Assembly (NCBI GenBank): GCA_934446475.1
Contig: CAKSEH010000011.1
Span: 1 to 60,140, forward strand
Length of the DNA stretch: 60,140 nucleotides
From: an uncultured Eubacteriales bacterium
Lineage (GTDB): Bacteria > Bacillota > Clostridia > Oscillospirales > Acutalibacteraceae
Direction of reading: 5' to 3'
In this document: positions 1 through 8,179 of the stretch, piece by piece
Numbering within the stretch: position 1 is the stretch's first letter
Layout of the letters: the number at the start of each line of letters is the position of its first letter
The notes under the pieces: generated by a model
Told to the model about the DNA's origin: nothing
Seen by the model: only the letters and a program-made list of their open reading frames with translations
The model's database searches: none
Position numbers and translations under genes: made by a program

Positions 1-310
1 GGTCCTGTAGCACCTGTTGCACCGGCAGCACCTGTGGGACCGGTGGGTCCTGTAGCGCCCGTTGCACCGTCGGCACCCGTGGGACCGGTGGGTCCTGTAG
101 CACCTGTTGCACCGGCAGCACCTGTGGGACCGGTGGGTCCTGTAGCGCCCGTTGCACCGTCGGCACCTGTGGGACCGGTAGGTCCTGGAGCGCCTGTTGC
201 ACCGTCGGCACCTGTGGGACCGGTAGGTCCTGTAGCGCCCGTTGCACCGGCAGCACCTGTGGGACCGGTGGGTCCTGTAGCACCCGTTGCACCTGTGGGA
301 CCTGTAGGAC
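1..310 (-). repeat. 45-bp tandem repeats encoding Gly-X-Y
   Basis: Six 45-bp units begin at 1, 46, 91, 136, 181 and 226, recognisable on the plus strand by GGTCCTG at each start, with a shortened unit from 271 to about 310. Each encodes five collagen triplets on the minus strand, of type GPT-GAx-GAT-GAT-GPT. Units differ mainly at one codon pair: those at 1, 91 and 226 give Ala-Ala; those at 46, 136 and 181 give Ala-Asp. The unit at 181 also has a Pro substitution. The array runs off the left edge, so copy number is unknown. Confidence 0.93.
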
Positions 311-581
311 CTATAGTAGATATAGAGGTGAAATCATCTGAAGAACCGGGATATCCTTGCGGATTATCGACATTCACCATATACAGACTACCCTCATAAA
401 CTACAAGCTGACCTGCATGATACATTCTTCCGTACACGAACAACACCGGTAAATTCGGTATTGGCGGATACGGCGGTCTCGGCGGAGGGGGATAGGGCGG
501 ACAGCAACGACAGCAACTTTCGTCGCCGTTTATCCGAACTCCGTTACAGTAGACCTTCATTTTAGGATCGCAATTGCTCAT
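1..581 (-). CDS. Collagen-like repeat protein, C-terminus outside window
   Basis: The minus strand is open from an ATG at 581 to the window edge (193 codons, no stop). A GAAAGGA ribosome-binding site lies just upstream. The N-terminus (about residues 1-90) is non-repetitive: MSNCDPKMKVYCNG, a Cys cluster SCCRCC, a proline run PPYPPPPRPPYPP, then a short domain with MYHAGQLVVYEGSLYMV. From about residue 91 the chain is Gly-X-Y triplets (GPT, GAT, GAA, GAD) in a 15-residue unit. Such Gly-X-Thr collagens occur as glycosylated filaments on spores (BclA-type) or cell surfaces of Firmicutes; that role is inferred here from family knowledge and the spore-former context. No signal peptide is visible, which fits a spore-coat or exosporium protein better than a secreted one. 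Total length and any C-terminal trimerisation domain are unknown. Confidence 0.82.
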   Translation of the reverse strand, partial: MSNCDPKMKVYCNGVRINGDESCCRCCPPYPPPPRPPYPPIPNLPVLFVYGRMYHAGQLVVYEGSLYMVNVDNPQGYPGSSDDFTSISTIGPTGPTGATGATGPTGPTGAAGATGATGPTGPTGADGATGAPGPTGPTGADGATGATGPTGPTGAAGATGATGPTGPTGADGATGATGPTGPTGAAGATGATG

Positions 582-605
582 TTGCTTACGGCGTCCTTTC
601 GCTTT

Positions 606-637
606 CTTTTAGAGTTTAATACTCTAAAAGCATTATA
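606..637 (-). promoter_or_regulatory. Hairpin and -10-like box before collagen gene
   Basis: CTTTTAGAGT (606-615) and ACTCTAAAAG (621-630) form a perfect 10-bp stem with a 5-nt loop in the presumed leader of the collagen-like gene. Just upstream on the minus strand is CATATAAT (630-637), which resembles the -10 of mother-cell sporulation sigma factors (sigma-E CATACAAT). No convincing vegetative -35 lies 17 bp further up. The sporulation-promoter reading is a guess. Confidence 0.3.
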
Positions 638-678
638 TGCGTATGCCTCATTTGGTGTGATAGATCAAACGGTCGGAT

Positions 679-1344
679 TTATGATATCCTGTCTTTTATT
701 TTCTGCATTTTAAGGTCGAGCTGAGCGGCGGTTTCCGAACAGTAGATCAGATCCGATTCAAGCTCTGAAGTTATAGCGGGGTCAACATCTTTTTTGTATC
801 TGAGTTTATGGTCAAGACTTGCCCAAAAATCCATAGCTATCGTTCTGAGCTGAACTTCAACCTTCATAGGACGTTTTTCGTTTTGCAGAAAAATCGGGAC
901 TTCGACAATAAGGTGAAGACCCCGATAACCGTTCTCTTTAGGATTTTTTATGTAATCTTTTTTCTCTATAAGGGTTATATCGTCCTGATTTAATAAACAA
1001 TCCGCAAGGAGATAAATGTCTTTAATAAATGAGCAAATAACCCGTACTCCCGCCATATCAAATATGTTATTTTCAATTGACTCAATATTAAATTTAAGGT
1101 TTTTGCGCTTCATTTTTTCAACTAAGCTTCTCGGCTCTTTGATACGGGTCTTAATCGTTTCTATCGGATTTTGGTCATACTTAAGAGAAAATTCTTCGTT
1201 TAAAACCTTGAATTTGGTTTCAACTTCCATCATAGCGCAAAGATAGTAAGAATTCAGTTTCCGCCAGGCTTCGAGATTTGTTTCCATTGCGTTTAAAAAT
1301 TCTTCGCTCGGAACAGTCGGTTTGTGTTTCTTTAATAAATTCAT
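679..1344 (-). CDS. relQ: Small alarmone synthetase, RelQ/YjbM type (GTP pyrophosphokinase)
   Basis: A 221-aa, synthetase-only RelA/SpoT-domain protein with neither a hydrolase (HD) domain nor TGS/ACT regulatory domains. This family transfers pyrophosphate from ATP to GTP or GDP to make (p)ppGpp, and family members form tetramers. Visible motifs are IKEPRSLVEKMKRK (substrate region), DMAGVRVIC, DYIKNPKENGYRGLHLIV and VEVQLRTIAMDFWASLDHKL. These match YjbM/RelQ rather than YwaC/RelP. The length is close to B. subtilis YjbM. The start ATG at 1344 has a GAGG site 9 nt upstream. It stands alone between the collagen-like gene and azlC. Confidence 0.88.
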   Translation of the reverse strand: MNLLKKHKPTVPSEEFLNAMETNLEAWRKLNSYYLCAMMEVETKFKVLNEEFSLKYDQNPIETIKTRIKEPRSLVEKMKRKNLKFNIESIENNIFDMAGVRVICSFIKDIYLLADCLLNQDDITLIEKKDYIKNPKENGYRGLHLIVEVPIFLQNEKRPMKVEVQLRTIAMDFWASLDHKLRYKKDVDPAITSELESDLIYCSETAAQLDLKMQKIKDRIS

Positions 1345-1423
1345 AGCTTATGCCTCATTTCAAGCTCGATTATATCAGCATACATCACATAATTCAACAA
1401 ATTGTGAGTTAATTTAAAATAAT

Positions 1424-1438
1424 TTTACATATTGTAAA
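1424..1438. promoter_or_regulatory. Operator-like palindrome upstream of azlC
   Basis: TTTACA-TAT-TGTAAA is a perfect 15-bp inverted repeat 56 bp before the azlC ATG, in an AT-rich spacer between divergent relQ and azlC. It could bind a dimeric regulator of azlCD or relQ. No regulator gene lies next to it, so this rests on symmetry alone. Confidence 0.4.
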
Positions 1439-1494
1439 GAATAAAAAAGTGTGTTATATTATTACATAACTCAGAAATTCTCTTGGTGATTTAT

Positions 1495-2232
1495 ATGGAT
1501 TTTTCAGAAAATAAAGTCAGTAAAAAAAGGGCATTTGCGGAAGGAATGAAATCGGGAATCCCGATAGGTCTCGGATATTTTGCAGTGTCGTTTTCTCTTG
1601 GAATAACTGCTTTTTCGGCCGGTCTTTCGGTGATCCAATCTTTTTTTGCGAGTCTGCTTTGTAATGCGTCTGCAGGGGAGTATGCAGGATTTACGATAAT
1701 CGCAGCCGGCGGTACATATATAGAACTTGTTATTATGACGGTCATTGCAAATGCAAGATATACGCTTATGAGTTGCGCTATGAGCCAGAGACTGGCTCCG
1801 GGTACTAATTTAATTCATAGGGCTTTGATAAGTTTTGACCTTACCGACGAGCTGTTTGCAGTTGCTATATCAAAGCCCGGATATGTAAATCCGTTTTATT
1901 ATTACGGCGCTGCTGCGGTTGCGGCTCCTTGCTGGGCAATCGGAACGGCACTTGGCGCAGCGGCAGGCAATATATTACCCGATAACTTCGTAAGCGCACT
2001 TTCGGTTGCTCTTTACGGAATGTTTCTTGCGGTAATAATACCGTCAGCAAAAAAAGACAAGCTTATTGCGATTTTAATTGCCGTTTGCTTTGCTCTGAGT
2101 TATGCCTTAAATACCGTTGAATATTTTTCCTTTATTCCTGACGGCGTGAGAACAATTATTTTAACTGTCGTGATATCATCTGCCGCAGCAGTTTTGTTTC
2201 CCGTTAAAGCAGATAAAGAGAGGGCAGAATGA
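1495..2232 (+). CDS. azlC: AzlC family branched-chain amino acid exporter, large subunit
   Basis: A 245-aa hydrophobic protein of the AzlC/YgaZ family, the large membrane subunit of a two-part exporter of branched-chain amino acids and analogues such as azaleucine. Family-typical features are the N-terminal GMKSGIPIGLGYFAVSFSLG, then NASAGEYAGF, NARYTLMS and the acidic FDLTDELFAVA loop between helices. An upstream in-frame TTG at 1483 would add four residues, but GGTGAT at 1485-1490 is a good Shine-Dalgarno for ATG 1495, so that start is preferred. The stop overlaps the azlD start, indicating translational coupling with its partner. Confidence 0.88.
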   Translation: MDFSENKVSKKRAFAEGMKSGIPIGLGYFAVSFSLGITAFSAGLSVIQSFFASLLCNASAGEYAGFTIIAAGGTYIELVIMTVIANARYTLMSCAMSQRLAPGTNLIHRALISFDLTDELFAVAISKPGYVNPFYYYGAAAVAAPCWAIGTALGAAAGNILPDNFVSALSVALYGMFLAVIIPSAKKDKLIAILIAVCFALSYALNTVEYFSFIPDGVRTIILTVVISSAAAVLFPVKADKERAE

Positions 2233-2549
2233 TGAGCGGAAATAAAATTATTTATTTGATTATAATGGCCGTGGTAACTTTCTCGGTAAGAGCACTGCCG
2301 CTTACGCTTATAAGAAAGCCTATTAAAAATCAATTCCTTAATTCTTTTTTATATTATGTTCCTTATGTTACGCTTGCTGTTATGACATTTCCGGCTATTA
2401 TCAATGCAACACAAACTCCCGCTGCGGGTGTGGCAGCTCTCATAATCGGAGTAATAGCGGCGTGGGCAGGTGCAGGTCTTTTTCCTGTTGCTTGTTTGTG
2501 CTGTGCGGCGGTGTTTATATCCGAACTTGTTTTGCCTAAAATTTTTTAG
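2229..2549 (+). CDS. azlD: AzlD family branched-chain amino acid exporter, small subunit
   Basis: A 106-aa protein with about four membrane helices, the expected small partner of AzlC. It has the family pattern VTFSVRALPLTLIRKP near the N-terminus and FLYYVPYVTLAVMTFPA in the middle. ATG 2229 overlaps the azlC stop (ATGA); a second ATG at 2232 is also possible. The two subunits should form one efflux unit in the cytoplasmic membrane. A strong hairpin follows 79 bp downstream. Confidence 0.88.
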   Translation: MMSGNKIIYLIIMAVVTFSVRALPLTLIRKPIKNQFLNSFLYYVPYVTLAVMTFPAIINATQTPAAGVAALIIGVIAAWAGAGLFPVACLCCAAVFISELVLPKIF

Positions 2550-2627
2550 ATTAGTCAGATGAAAATTTGCTGTTAAGGACAGGTTCGGATTATTTTCGTT
2601 TGATGTAAACATATTTTAATATTAACC

Positions 2628-2670
2628 ACAGATACGAGGTCGGCTCAAAATGAGCCGACCTCGTATCTGT
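2628..2670. terminator. Bidirectional terminator between azlD and the ATPase gene
   Basis: A perfect 20-bp stem (arms 2628-2647 and 2651-2670) with an AAA loop separates the convergent azlD and P-type ATPase genes. The T-rich tail is short on both sides (TTTAATA on plus, GGTTAATATT on minus), but stem length and placement support termination in both directions. Confidence 0.85.
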
Positions 2671-2682
2671 TTAATAAAAATA

Positions 2683-5289
2683 TTATTTTGAATGTCTTTT
2701 AATAAGCTTTACCGCTTCTCCGAACGGTATTACCGCAAGGGAAAGGAGCAAGGAGGTTATTACCTGTTTTGCAGTTAAAACGGTAAGCCCGAAAAGAAAT
2801 CCGGCAGGAGTAAGAACAAGAAAGAATATGATAAAGAGTATAAGTATCGAGGAGAGTCCCATAAAGTCATTTAACGGCATTTTGAATTTAAATATACTTG
2901 TACGTGTTCTTAAGTTAAATGAATGGAATATCTGGGATGCGCAAAGCGTAAAGAATGTCATAGTCATACCGGTACTCGTCATACCGGATTTAAAGTCCAT
3001 ATGATTTCCGATAACACAGGCAATAAACGCAGTTGCTGTCATAAAAACCGCATAAACAGGTATATCGATAATGTCTTTAAAACTAAGCAATCTTCCCGTT
3101 AAAGTCAGCGGCTTTTCATTCATAACATTTTTTTCGGCCTTTTGTCCCGAAAGAGAAATAAGCGGAGTACAGTCCGTTAAAAGATTTATCCACAAAAGCT
3201 GAACTGCGAGAAGCGGCGGGGTGCCGAGCACTATCATACCTATAACATAAACTAAAATTTCCGCAAGATTGCTGCTGAGGATGTAACTGACGGATTTCTG
3301 AATGTTTGCAAATAATCCTCTGCTTTCCTTTATCGCATTTACTACAGAAATAAAGTTGCTGTTTTTAATTATAAGATCGGCATTTCCTTTTGCAACATCG
3401 GTACCGTCCGCCCCCATAGCACAGCCGATATCCGCCTTTGCAAGAGCATCCGCATCATTTAGACTGTCACCCGTAACCGCAACGATGGCACCTCTGTCCT
3501 GCCAGGCTTTTATTATACGCAATTTATCTGCCGGAGTAATTCTTGCATAAACACTGTAATTTTCAACCGACGATGCAAGTTCTTCATCACTCAGCGATGC
3601 AATGTCGGTACCGGTAACGGCATCGGTATTATCCTTTAAAATACCGATTCTTCTTGCAACCGCTTTAGCGGTTATAAGATTATCTCCCGTTATCATTATT
3701 GTTTTTATTCCTGCCGTATCACAGATTGATATTCCTTTGAGCGTTTCGCTTTTCGGAGGATCTGAAAGACCTATTAACCCGGCAAAAACAAGGTCGCATT
3801 CTATGTCGTCGGCGTTCGGAATTGACGGAGTTTCATCAAGTTGTTTTATACCTATACATATAACACGCAGCGCATCCGATGCCATTTCTTCATTTGCCTT
3901 TAAAATTTTATCGGCAGAAATATCCGAAAATTTATCGGCAAGCATTTCGGGAGCGCCTTTGACTATCGCTACCGGTTTTCCAGAAATCATATTTATACTC
4001 GTCATAGTTTTGCGCTCGCTGTCAAACGGTATAACTGCAAGTCTCGGGAAAAGGTTTCCGAGTTCTTCTTTTGTGATTGAAGCGTACTTATTGCAGGCTT
4101 CTTCTATTGAAGATTCGGTAGAATCGTTTTCAAGTGTAGAGCAGGATGCGGCGAGCTTTAACAGCATTGAGTCGGATTCCGAGAGGCTTTCGTTTGACAC
4201 ATCGGTATACTTTTCACCGTCAAACAACCTGTCAAGCTGCATATGATTTTTTGTTATAATACCTGTTTTATCCGAGCAAATAACAGTCGTCTTGCCGAGT
4301 AATTCAAGGGCTTTTGCTTTTTTTACTATCATACCGTCCTTAATAATTCGGCGAATACCGAGAGCGACAACAATTGTGGCAATCGCAGGCAGACCTTCGG
4401 GAATTGCTGCAACGGCAAGGGCAACGGAGTTCATCAGCGCTTTTGCAGACATACTTGCAAAGGGTTGAGAATTGCCGGAATTTTGAATAAGTGAAATTAT
4501 AAAAACAATAATACAAACCGCAATAATAAATATGTTTATTGCATTCTCCGTACGGTTTAAAACAGACTTTACGGGAAGTTCCTCAGAACCCTGTTGATCT
4601 ATCAGTGCCGCTGTATGACCGGTTTCGCTGTTTGTTCCGGTTTCGACTACAACTGCGGTCGCTTTTCCCGAAACAACACTGCAACCCGAATAGACCATAT
4701 TAACACGTTTGTCTACAGGTGTTATATCTTCAACGGTGATGTTTGCGGTTTTATCCACGGGAATATTGATTCCGGTAAGTGATACTTCGTTGCACCTGAA
4801 ATTATTCGTTTCAACTAAGCGGGCATCGGCGGTTATATAATCTCCCGCTTTAAGAAGAAGTATATCACCGGGGACGAGCAGAGATGACGGAATGGTTTTT
4901 TTGATTCCGTCACGCAAAACCGTTGACATAGGGTCCGTGGCGCCCTTAAGTGAATCTATTGCAATATCGCACCGATGCATATAAACTGCGGTTATAACGG
5001 AGTTTAAAATAACTATAGCAATTATCAAAAGAGGTGAGAAGTAGTCTTTTTCTCCGTAAATAAGCGAGATAACAAAAGATAAAACGGCCACAACCGCAAG
5101 AATGTAAACAAATTTACTGTTGAGCTGCATAAATATGCGTTTAATAAGCGACGGTGATTTTTTGTCACCCACTATATTTTTCCCGTATTGTTCAATACGG
5201 ATATCGGCTACACCGTTTGCAAGACCTTTGGTCTTTTCAACCGCCAGTTCTTTTAAAACATCGCTTGCCTCGGCACTGTGCCAAATCAT
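2683..5289 (-). CDS. P-type cation ATPase, calcium-pump type, with altered catalytic motifs
   Basis: An 868-aa P2-type ATPase, close in length to bacterial Ca2+ pumps. Cation-site residues look kept: PEGLPA in helix M4, SSNLAE (Asn, Glu) in M5, and WINLLTD (Asn, Thr, Asp) in M6. The nucleotide domain has VKGAPE, and the hinge has MITGDNLITAKAVA. Three catalytic loops are unusual. The actuator-loop TGES is TGIN, so the dephosphorylating Glu is missing; the phosphorylation loop is DKTGIIT instead of DKTGTLT; and the P-domain TGDGVND is TGDSLND, with both Asp kept. It should phosphorylate on Asp but may dephosphorylate slowly or differently. ATG 5289 has a GGAGTGA site. Transport of Ca2+ (or Mn2+) is inferred from the membrane residues. 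Confidence 0.85.
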   Translation of the reverse strand: MIWHSAEASDVLKELAVEKTKGLANGVADIRIEQYGKNIVGDKKSPSLIKRIFMQLNSKFVYILAVVAVLSFVISLIYGEKDYFSPLLIIAIVILNSVITAVYMHRCDIAIDSLKGATDPMSTVLRDGIKKTIPSSLLVPGDILLLKAGDYITADARLVETNNFRCNEVSLTGINIPVDKTANITVEDITPVDKRVNMVYSGCSVVSGKATAVVVETGTNSETGHTAALIDQQGSEELPVKSVLNRTENAINIFIIAVCIIVFIISLIQNSGNSQPFASMSAKALMNSVALAVAAIPEGLPAIATIVVALGIRRIIKDGMIVKKAKALELLGKTTVICSDKTGIITKNHMQLDRLFDGEKYTDVSNESLSESDSMLLKLAASCSTLENDSTESSIEEACNKYASITKEELGNLFPRLAVIPFDSERKTMTSINMISGKPVAIVKGAPEMLADKFSDISADKILKANEEMASDALRVICIGIKQLDETPSIPNADDIECDLVFAGLIGLSDPPKSETLKGISICDTAGIKTIMITGDNLITAKAVARRIGILKDNTDAVTGTDIASLSDEELASSVENYSVYARITPADKLRIIKAWQDRGAIVAVTGDSLNDADALAKADIGCAMGADGTDVAKGNADLIIKNSNFISVVNAIKESRGLFANIQKSVSYILSSNLAEILVYVIGMIVLGTPPLLAVQLLWINLLTDCTPLISLSGQKAEKNVMNEKPLTLTGRLLSFKDIIDIPVYAVFMTATAFIACVIGNHMDFKSGMTSTGMTMTFFTLCASQIFHSFNLRTRTSIFKFKMPLNDFMGLSSILILFIIFFLVLTPAGFLFGLTVLTAKQVITSLLLSLAVIPFGEAVKLIKRHSK

Positions 5290-5354
5290 ATTATCACTCC
5301 GTTGATTTCAGCGTGACTGCAATTATATGCCACACTTAATAAAATAGATGTATA

Positions 5355-5383
5355 ATTTTAACATTATCTCAGCGTTTTGTCAA
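5355..5383 (-). promoter_or_regulatory. Promoter for the P-type ATPase gene
   Basis: On the minus strand, TTGACA (5378-5383) and TAAAAT (5355-5360) are separated by exactly 17 bp, about 65 bp before the ATPase ATG. This is a near-consensus vegetative promoter. Confidence 0.8.
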
Positions 5384-5430
5384 TTACTTATATAATACAC
5401 CCTGTGCAGTAAAGTATAAATATATACCAC

Positions 5431-5459
5431 TTGCAAAAATGACTTGTTTGGTGTATACT
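5431..5459 (+). promoter_or_regulatory. Promoter for the nusB operon
   Basis: TTGCAA (5431-5436), 17 bp, then TATACT (5454-5459), 31 bp before the nusB ATG. It heads the long plus-strand operon that reaches tyrS. Confidence 0.75.
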
Positions 5460-5490
5460 TATCTTGCATAATTATGAAAGTAGGTGCGGT

Positions 5491-5892
5491 ATGACACGAA
5501 AAGAGGCTCGGGAAGAGGCTTTTATACTGATTTTTGAGAAAGAACTCAATCCCTGCACAAATGAAGAACTTATTGAGCTCGCAAAAGAAGTCAGGGATAT
5601 TGAACCGGACGAATATATTTATGATGTGTTTTGCGGAGTATTTAAAAATCTTTCCGAAATAGACGCCGTTATTTCAAAGTATTCCGTAGGTTGGTCGATA
5701 AACCGAATTTCAAAGACTGCGCTTGCAATTTTACGCCTTGCAATTTATGAAATTAAATTCGTTGACTCCATACCAACATCTGTTTCGATAAACGAAGCTG
5801 TAGAACTTTCAAAAAAGTACTCAACGAAAGAGGATGCTTCCTTTATAAACGGTCTTCTCTCTTCGGTTGCGAAAGAGCCTGTTGATGCCTGA
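5491..5892 (+). CDS. nusB: Transcription antitermination factor NusB
   Basis: A 133-aa all-helical NusB protein. With NusE (S10) it binds boxA RNA and supports antitermination on rRNA operons. The N-terminal TRKEAREEAFILIFEKEL and C-terminal patterns ISKTALAILRLAIYEIKF, PTSVSINEAVELSKKYS and SFINGLLSSVAK are classic. An in-frame TTG at 5464 would add nine residues, but ATG 5491 fits the family N-terminus and has AGGTG upstream. It is the first gene of the operon and overlaps xseA by 8 bp. B. subtilis has folD between nusB and xseA; folD is absent here. Confidence 0.93.
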   Translation: MTRKEAREEAFILIFEKELNPCTNEELIELAKEVRDIEPDEYIYDVFCGVFKNLSEIDAVISKYSVGWSINRISKTALAILRLAIYEIKFVDSIPTSVSINEAVELSKKYSTKEDASFINGLLSSVAKEPVDA

Positions 5893-7105
5893 AAACGTTT
5901 TAACTGTAAAACAGCTTAACTTTTATGTTAAGTCGTTGTTGGAAAGCAACAGCCTGCTTGCGTATGTGTCTGTTTCGGGAGAGATATCAAACTTTAAATC
6001 TCATTTTCAAAGCGGGCATTGGTATTTTACGCTTAAGGATGCGGATGCTGCCGTGAGCTGCGTAATGTTCAAAAGCTCAAATATCAGAATTCCGTTTTCA
6101 CCCGAAAACGGAATTTCGGTTGTTGTTTCAGGCAGGATATCATTGTATGAAAAAGACGGCAGATATCAGCTTTATGCAGAGGAAATGCACGCAGGGGGCG
6201 ACGGTGATATAGCCCTTGCTTACCGTCAGGTAAAAGAAAAGCTTGAAAAGGAAGGGCTTTTTGATCCTGAAAGCAAGCGACCATTGCCTCAATTTCCTGA
6301 AAAAATCGCAGTCATAACCTCCGAAACGGGAGCTGCGGTGAGAGATATTATAAGCATAACCGCCCGTAGGTATCCGCTTTGTAAAATTGTTTTTTGTCCG
6401 ACTGCGGTTCAGGGCGAATCTGCTTTAAATCAAATCCTTGAAACACTTGATAGGGTGTATATGCTTGACGGTTTGGATGCCGTTATTATAGGCAGGGGCG
6501 GCGGTTCCGCCGAAGACCTTATGGTTTATAACAGCGAACTTCTTGCAAGGAAGATATATGAATCGCCGGTGCCGGTAATTTCGGCGGTAGGTCACGAAAC
6601 AGATTTTACAATTTGCGATTTTGTTGCCGATGTCCGTGCGGCAACACCGTCGGCTGCGGCCGAGCTTGCCGTGCCTGACGGTGAGCAGCTGCTTTACAGG
6701 ATAAACTCACTGTGTTCTGCCCTGACTGTAGCCCTTAACAGAGCCTATAATAATTCAAGTCTTCGCTTTAATGAACTTGAAAGAAGAAATATTAAAGCTT
6801 ACGGTGAGCTTTTAAACGCAAAATCTATTCAAATTAAAATAAAAACCGATGCGCTTAAAATTTCCGTCAATAAAGTTTACTTTAAAAACGAGGCGAACTG
6901 TAAGGCGCTGATTTCGTCTCTTGACGCTTTAAGTCCGCTTAAAGTTCTTTCAAGAGGATATGCCGCAGTGTCAAATATAAACGGAATCGTAAAGTCGGCA
7001 GAAAGCGTTAATATCGGAGATAATATAACCGTTGCTTTTTCGGACGGTAAGCTTGATTGCCGCATAGAAAATATTATAAGGGAGAAAGATTATGTCCCGG
7101 AATAA
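5885..7105 (+). CDS. xseA: Exodeoxyribonuclease VII large subunit
   Basis: A 406-aa XseA, the catalytic subunit of the ssDNA exonuclease. The N-terminal OB fold (about residues 1-100) has SVSGEISNFK and GHWYFTLKD; the catalytic core (about 130-310) has FPEKIAVITSETGAAVRDI, IGRGGGSAEDL and ISAVGHETDFTICDFVAD-RAATPSAAAE. The helical C-terminus is shorter than in E. coli, as is common in Firmicutes. ATG 5885 gives the usual N-terminus (MPENVLTVKQLNFYVK) and lies inside the nusB end. It overlaps xseB by 14 bp. Confidence 0.94.
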   Translation: MPENVLTVKQLNFYVKSLLESNSLLAYVSVSGEISNFKSHFQSGHWYFTLKDADAAVSCVMFKSSNIRIPFSPENGISVVVSGRISLYEKDGRYQLYAEEMHAGGDGDIALAYRQVKEKLEKEGLFDPESKRPLPQFPEKIAVITSETGAAVRDIISITARRYPLCKIVFCPTAVQGESALNQILETLDRVYMLDGLDAVIIGRGGGSAEDLMVYNSELLARKIYESPVPVISAVGHETDFTICDFVADVRAATPSAAAELAVPDGEQLLYRINSLCSALTVALNRAYNNSSLRFNELERRNIKAYGELLNAKSIQIKIKTDALKISVNKVYFKNEANCKALISSLDALSPLKVLSRGYAAVSNINGIVKSAESVNIGDNITVAFSDGKLDCRIENIIREKDYVPE

Positions 7106-7298
7106 CAACTTTGAAAGCGATTTGAAAGAACTTGAAAAAACAGTAAAAGAACTTGAAAATGCTGAGGTGTCGCTTGACGATGCAGTTAAACTTTTTGAAA
7201 AAGGCGTTATGCTTTCAAAAAGGTGCTCAAAGAGTCTTTCGGAAGCAAAGCAAAAGATAACTACTCTGTCTGACGAGGAGCTGGAAAATAATGTTTAA
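7092..7298 (+). CDS. xseB: Exodeoxyribonuclease VII small subunit
   Basis: A 68-aa helical hairpin protein of the XseB family, with the typical FESDLKELEKTVKELENAEV and LDDAVKLFEKGVMLSKRC. Several copies assemble on the helical arm of XseA to give active exonuclease VII. It overlaps xseA by 14 bp and ispA by 8 bp, so translation of the three is probably coupled. Confidence 0.92.
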   Translation: MSRNNNFESDLKELEKTVKELENAEVSLDDAVKLFEKGVMLSKRCSKSLSEAKQKITTLSDEELENNV

Positions 7299-8166
7299 AA
7301 ACACTCTTTCAAATTACTGTGCGAAAATAGAGTCTCGTCTTGATATTCTTCTTTCGGAAAACGATGCCGAATACAATGAAGTTATAAGGGCGGCAAGGTA
7401 TTCTCTCCTTGCGGGCGGAAAAAGGATCAGACCCATTCTTCTCCTTGAGTTTTACAAACTTTGCGGCGGAGAAGGCTACTCGGCTTATAATTTTGCCTGT
7501 GCTGTTGAAATGATACACACTTATTCTCTTATACACGATGATCTTCCGTGTATGGATAATGACGATTTTCGCAGAGGCAACCCCTCTTGTCATAAAAAAT
7601 TCGGTGAGGATATAGCACTGCTTGCCGGAGACGCTTTGCTTACGGAAGCGTTCGGCGTCGCACTTAAAACCAACGGCATTCCGCCGCAAAGGGTGCTTAA
7701 TGCCGCACATCATCTTTCAAGATGCGCCGGAATAAACGGTATGATAGGTGGTCAGGTTATGGATATAACCGGAATTGCTTTTAAGGATGCCGAACTAACA
7801 AGGAAGATGTATCTTTTAAAAACGAGTGCTCTTATCAATGCTTCCGTAGTCTGCGGTGCGGTTCTTGCGGGAGCCGATGAAGAAAAAATAAATCTTGCCG
7901 GAATTTATGCAGATAAACTCGGTCTTGCCTTCCAAATAACAGATGATATATTAGATGAGAAAGGCGACAGTGCGAAACTCGGTAAACCTGTCGGAAGCGA
8001 TGCTAAAAACAATAAAGAAACCATCGCATCAAGACTCGGAACGGAGAAGGCAAAGGAACTTGCCGACCGTTATACTAACGAGGCACTTTCCGCTTTATCG
8101 AAACTCGGCGGTGACTCGTCATTTTTAAAGGAACTTACCTTCAGTTTGCTAAACCGTGAATATTAA
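7291..8166 (+). CDS. ispA: Farnesyl diphosphate synthase (polyprenyl synthetase)
   Basis: A 291-aa trans-prenyltransferase that condenses IPP with allylic diphosphates to make C15 farnesyl diphosphate for undecaprenyl and quinone precursors. The first Asp-rich motif DDLPCMD is at about residues 83-89, carrying the two-residue insertion typical of bacterial FPP synthases, followed by FRRGNPSCHK. The second motif DDILD is at about 218-222. GGKRIRP lies near residue 42. Its position between xseB and dxs, the first enzyme of the MEP pathway, supports the isoprenoid role. Confidence 0.92.
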   Translation: MFKNTLSNYCAKIESRLDILLSENDAEYNEVIRAARYSLLAGGKRIRPILLLEFYKLCGGEGYSAYNFACAVEMIHTYSLIHDDLPCMDNDDFRRGNPSCHKKFGEDIALLAGDALLTEAFGVALKTNGIPPQRVLNAAHHLSRCAGINGMIGGQVMDITGIAFKDAELTRKMYLLKTSALINASVVCGAVLAGADEEKINLAGIYADKLGLAFQITDDILDEKGDSAKLGKPVGSDAKNNKETIASRLGTEKAKELADRYTNEALSALSKLGGDSSFLKELTFSLLNREY

Positions 8167-8179
8167 GGACGTATTGTAA

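Noticed and set aside
1..310. CRISPR array
   Set aside because: The 45-bp units are contiguous with no unique spacers, and they code for collagen triplets.
34..399. Plus-strand 121-aa Val/Pro/Ala-rich frame
   Set aside because: It is the complement of the collagen repeats. It has no ribosome-binding site or N-terminal signal, and the minus strand gives a coherent Gly-X-Y protein with a good start.
3602..4246. Plus-strand 214-aa frame
   Set aside because: It is antisense to the P-type ATPase, whose motifs prove the minus frame; the plus frame has no recognisable domain.
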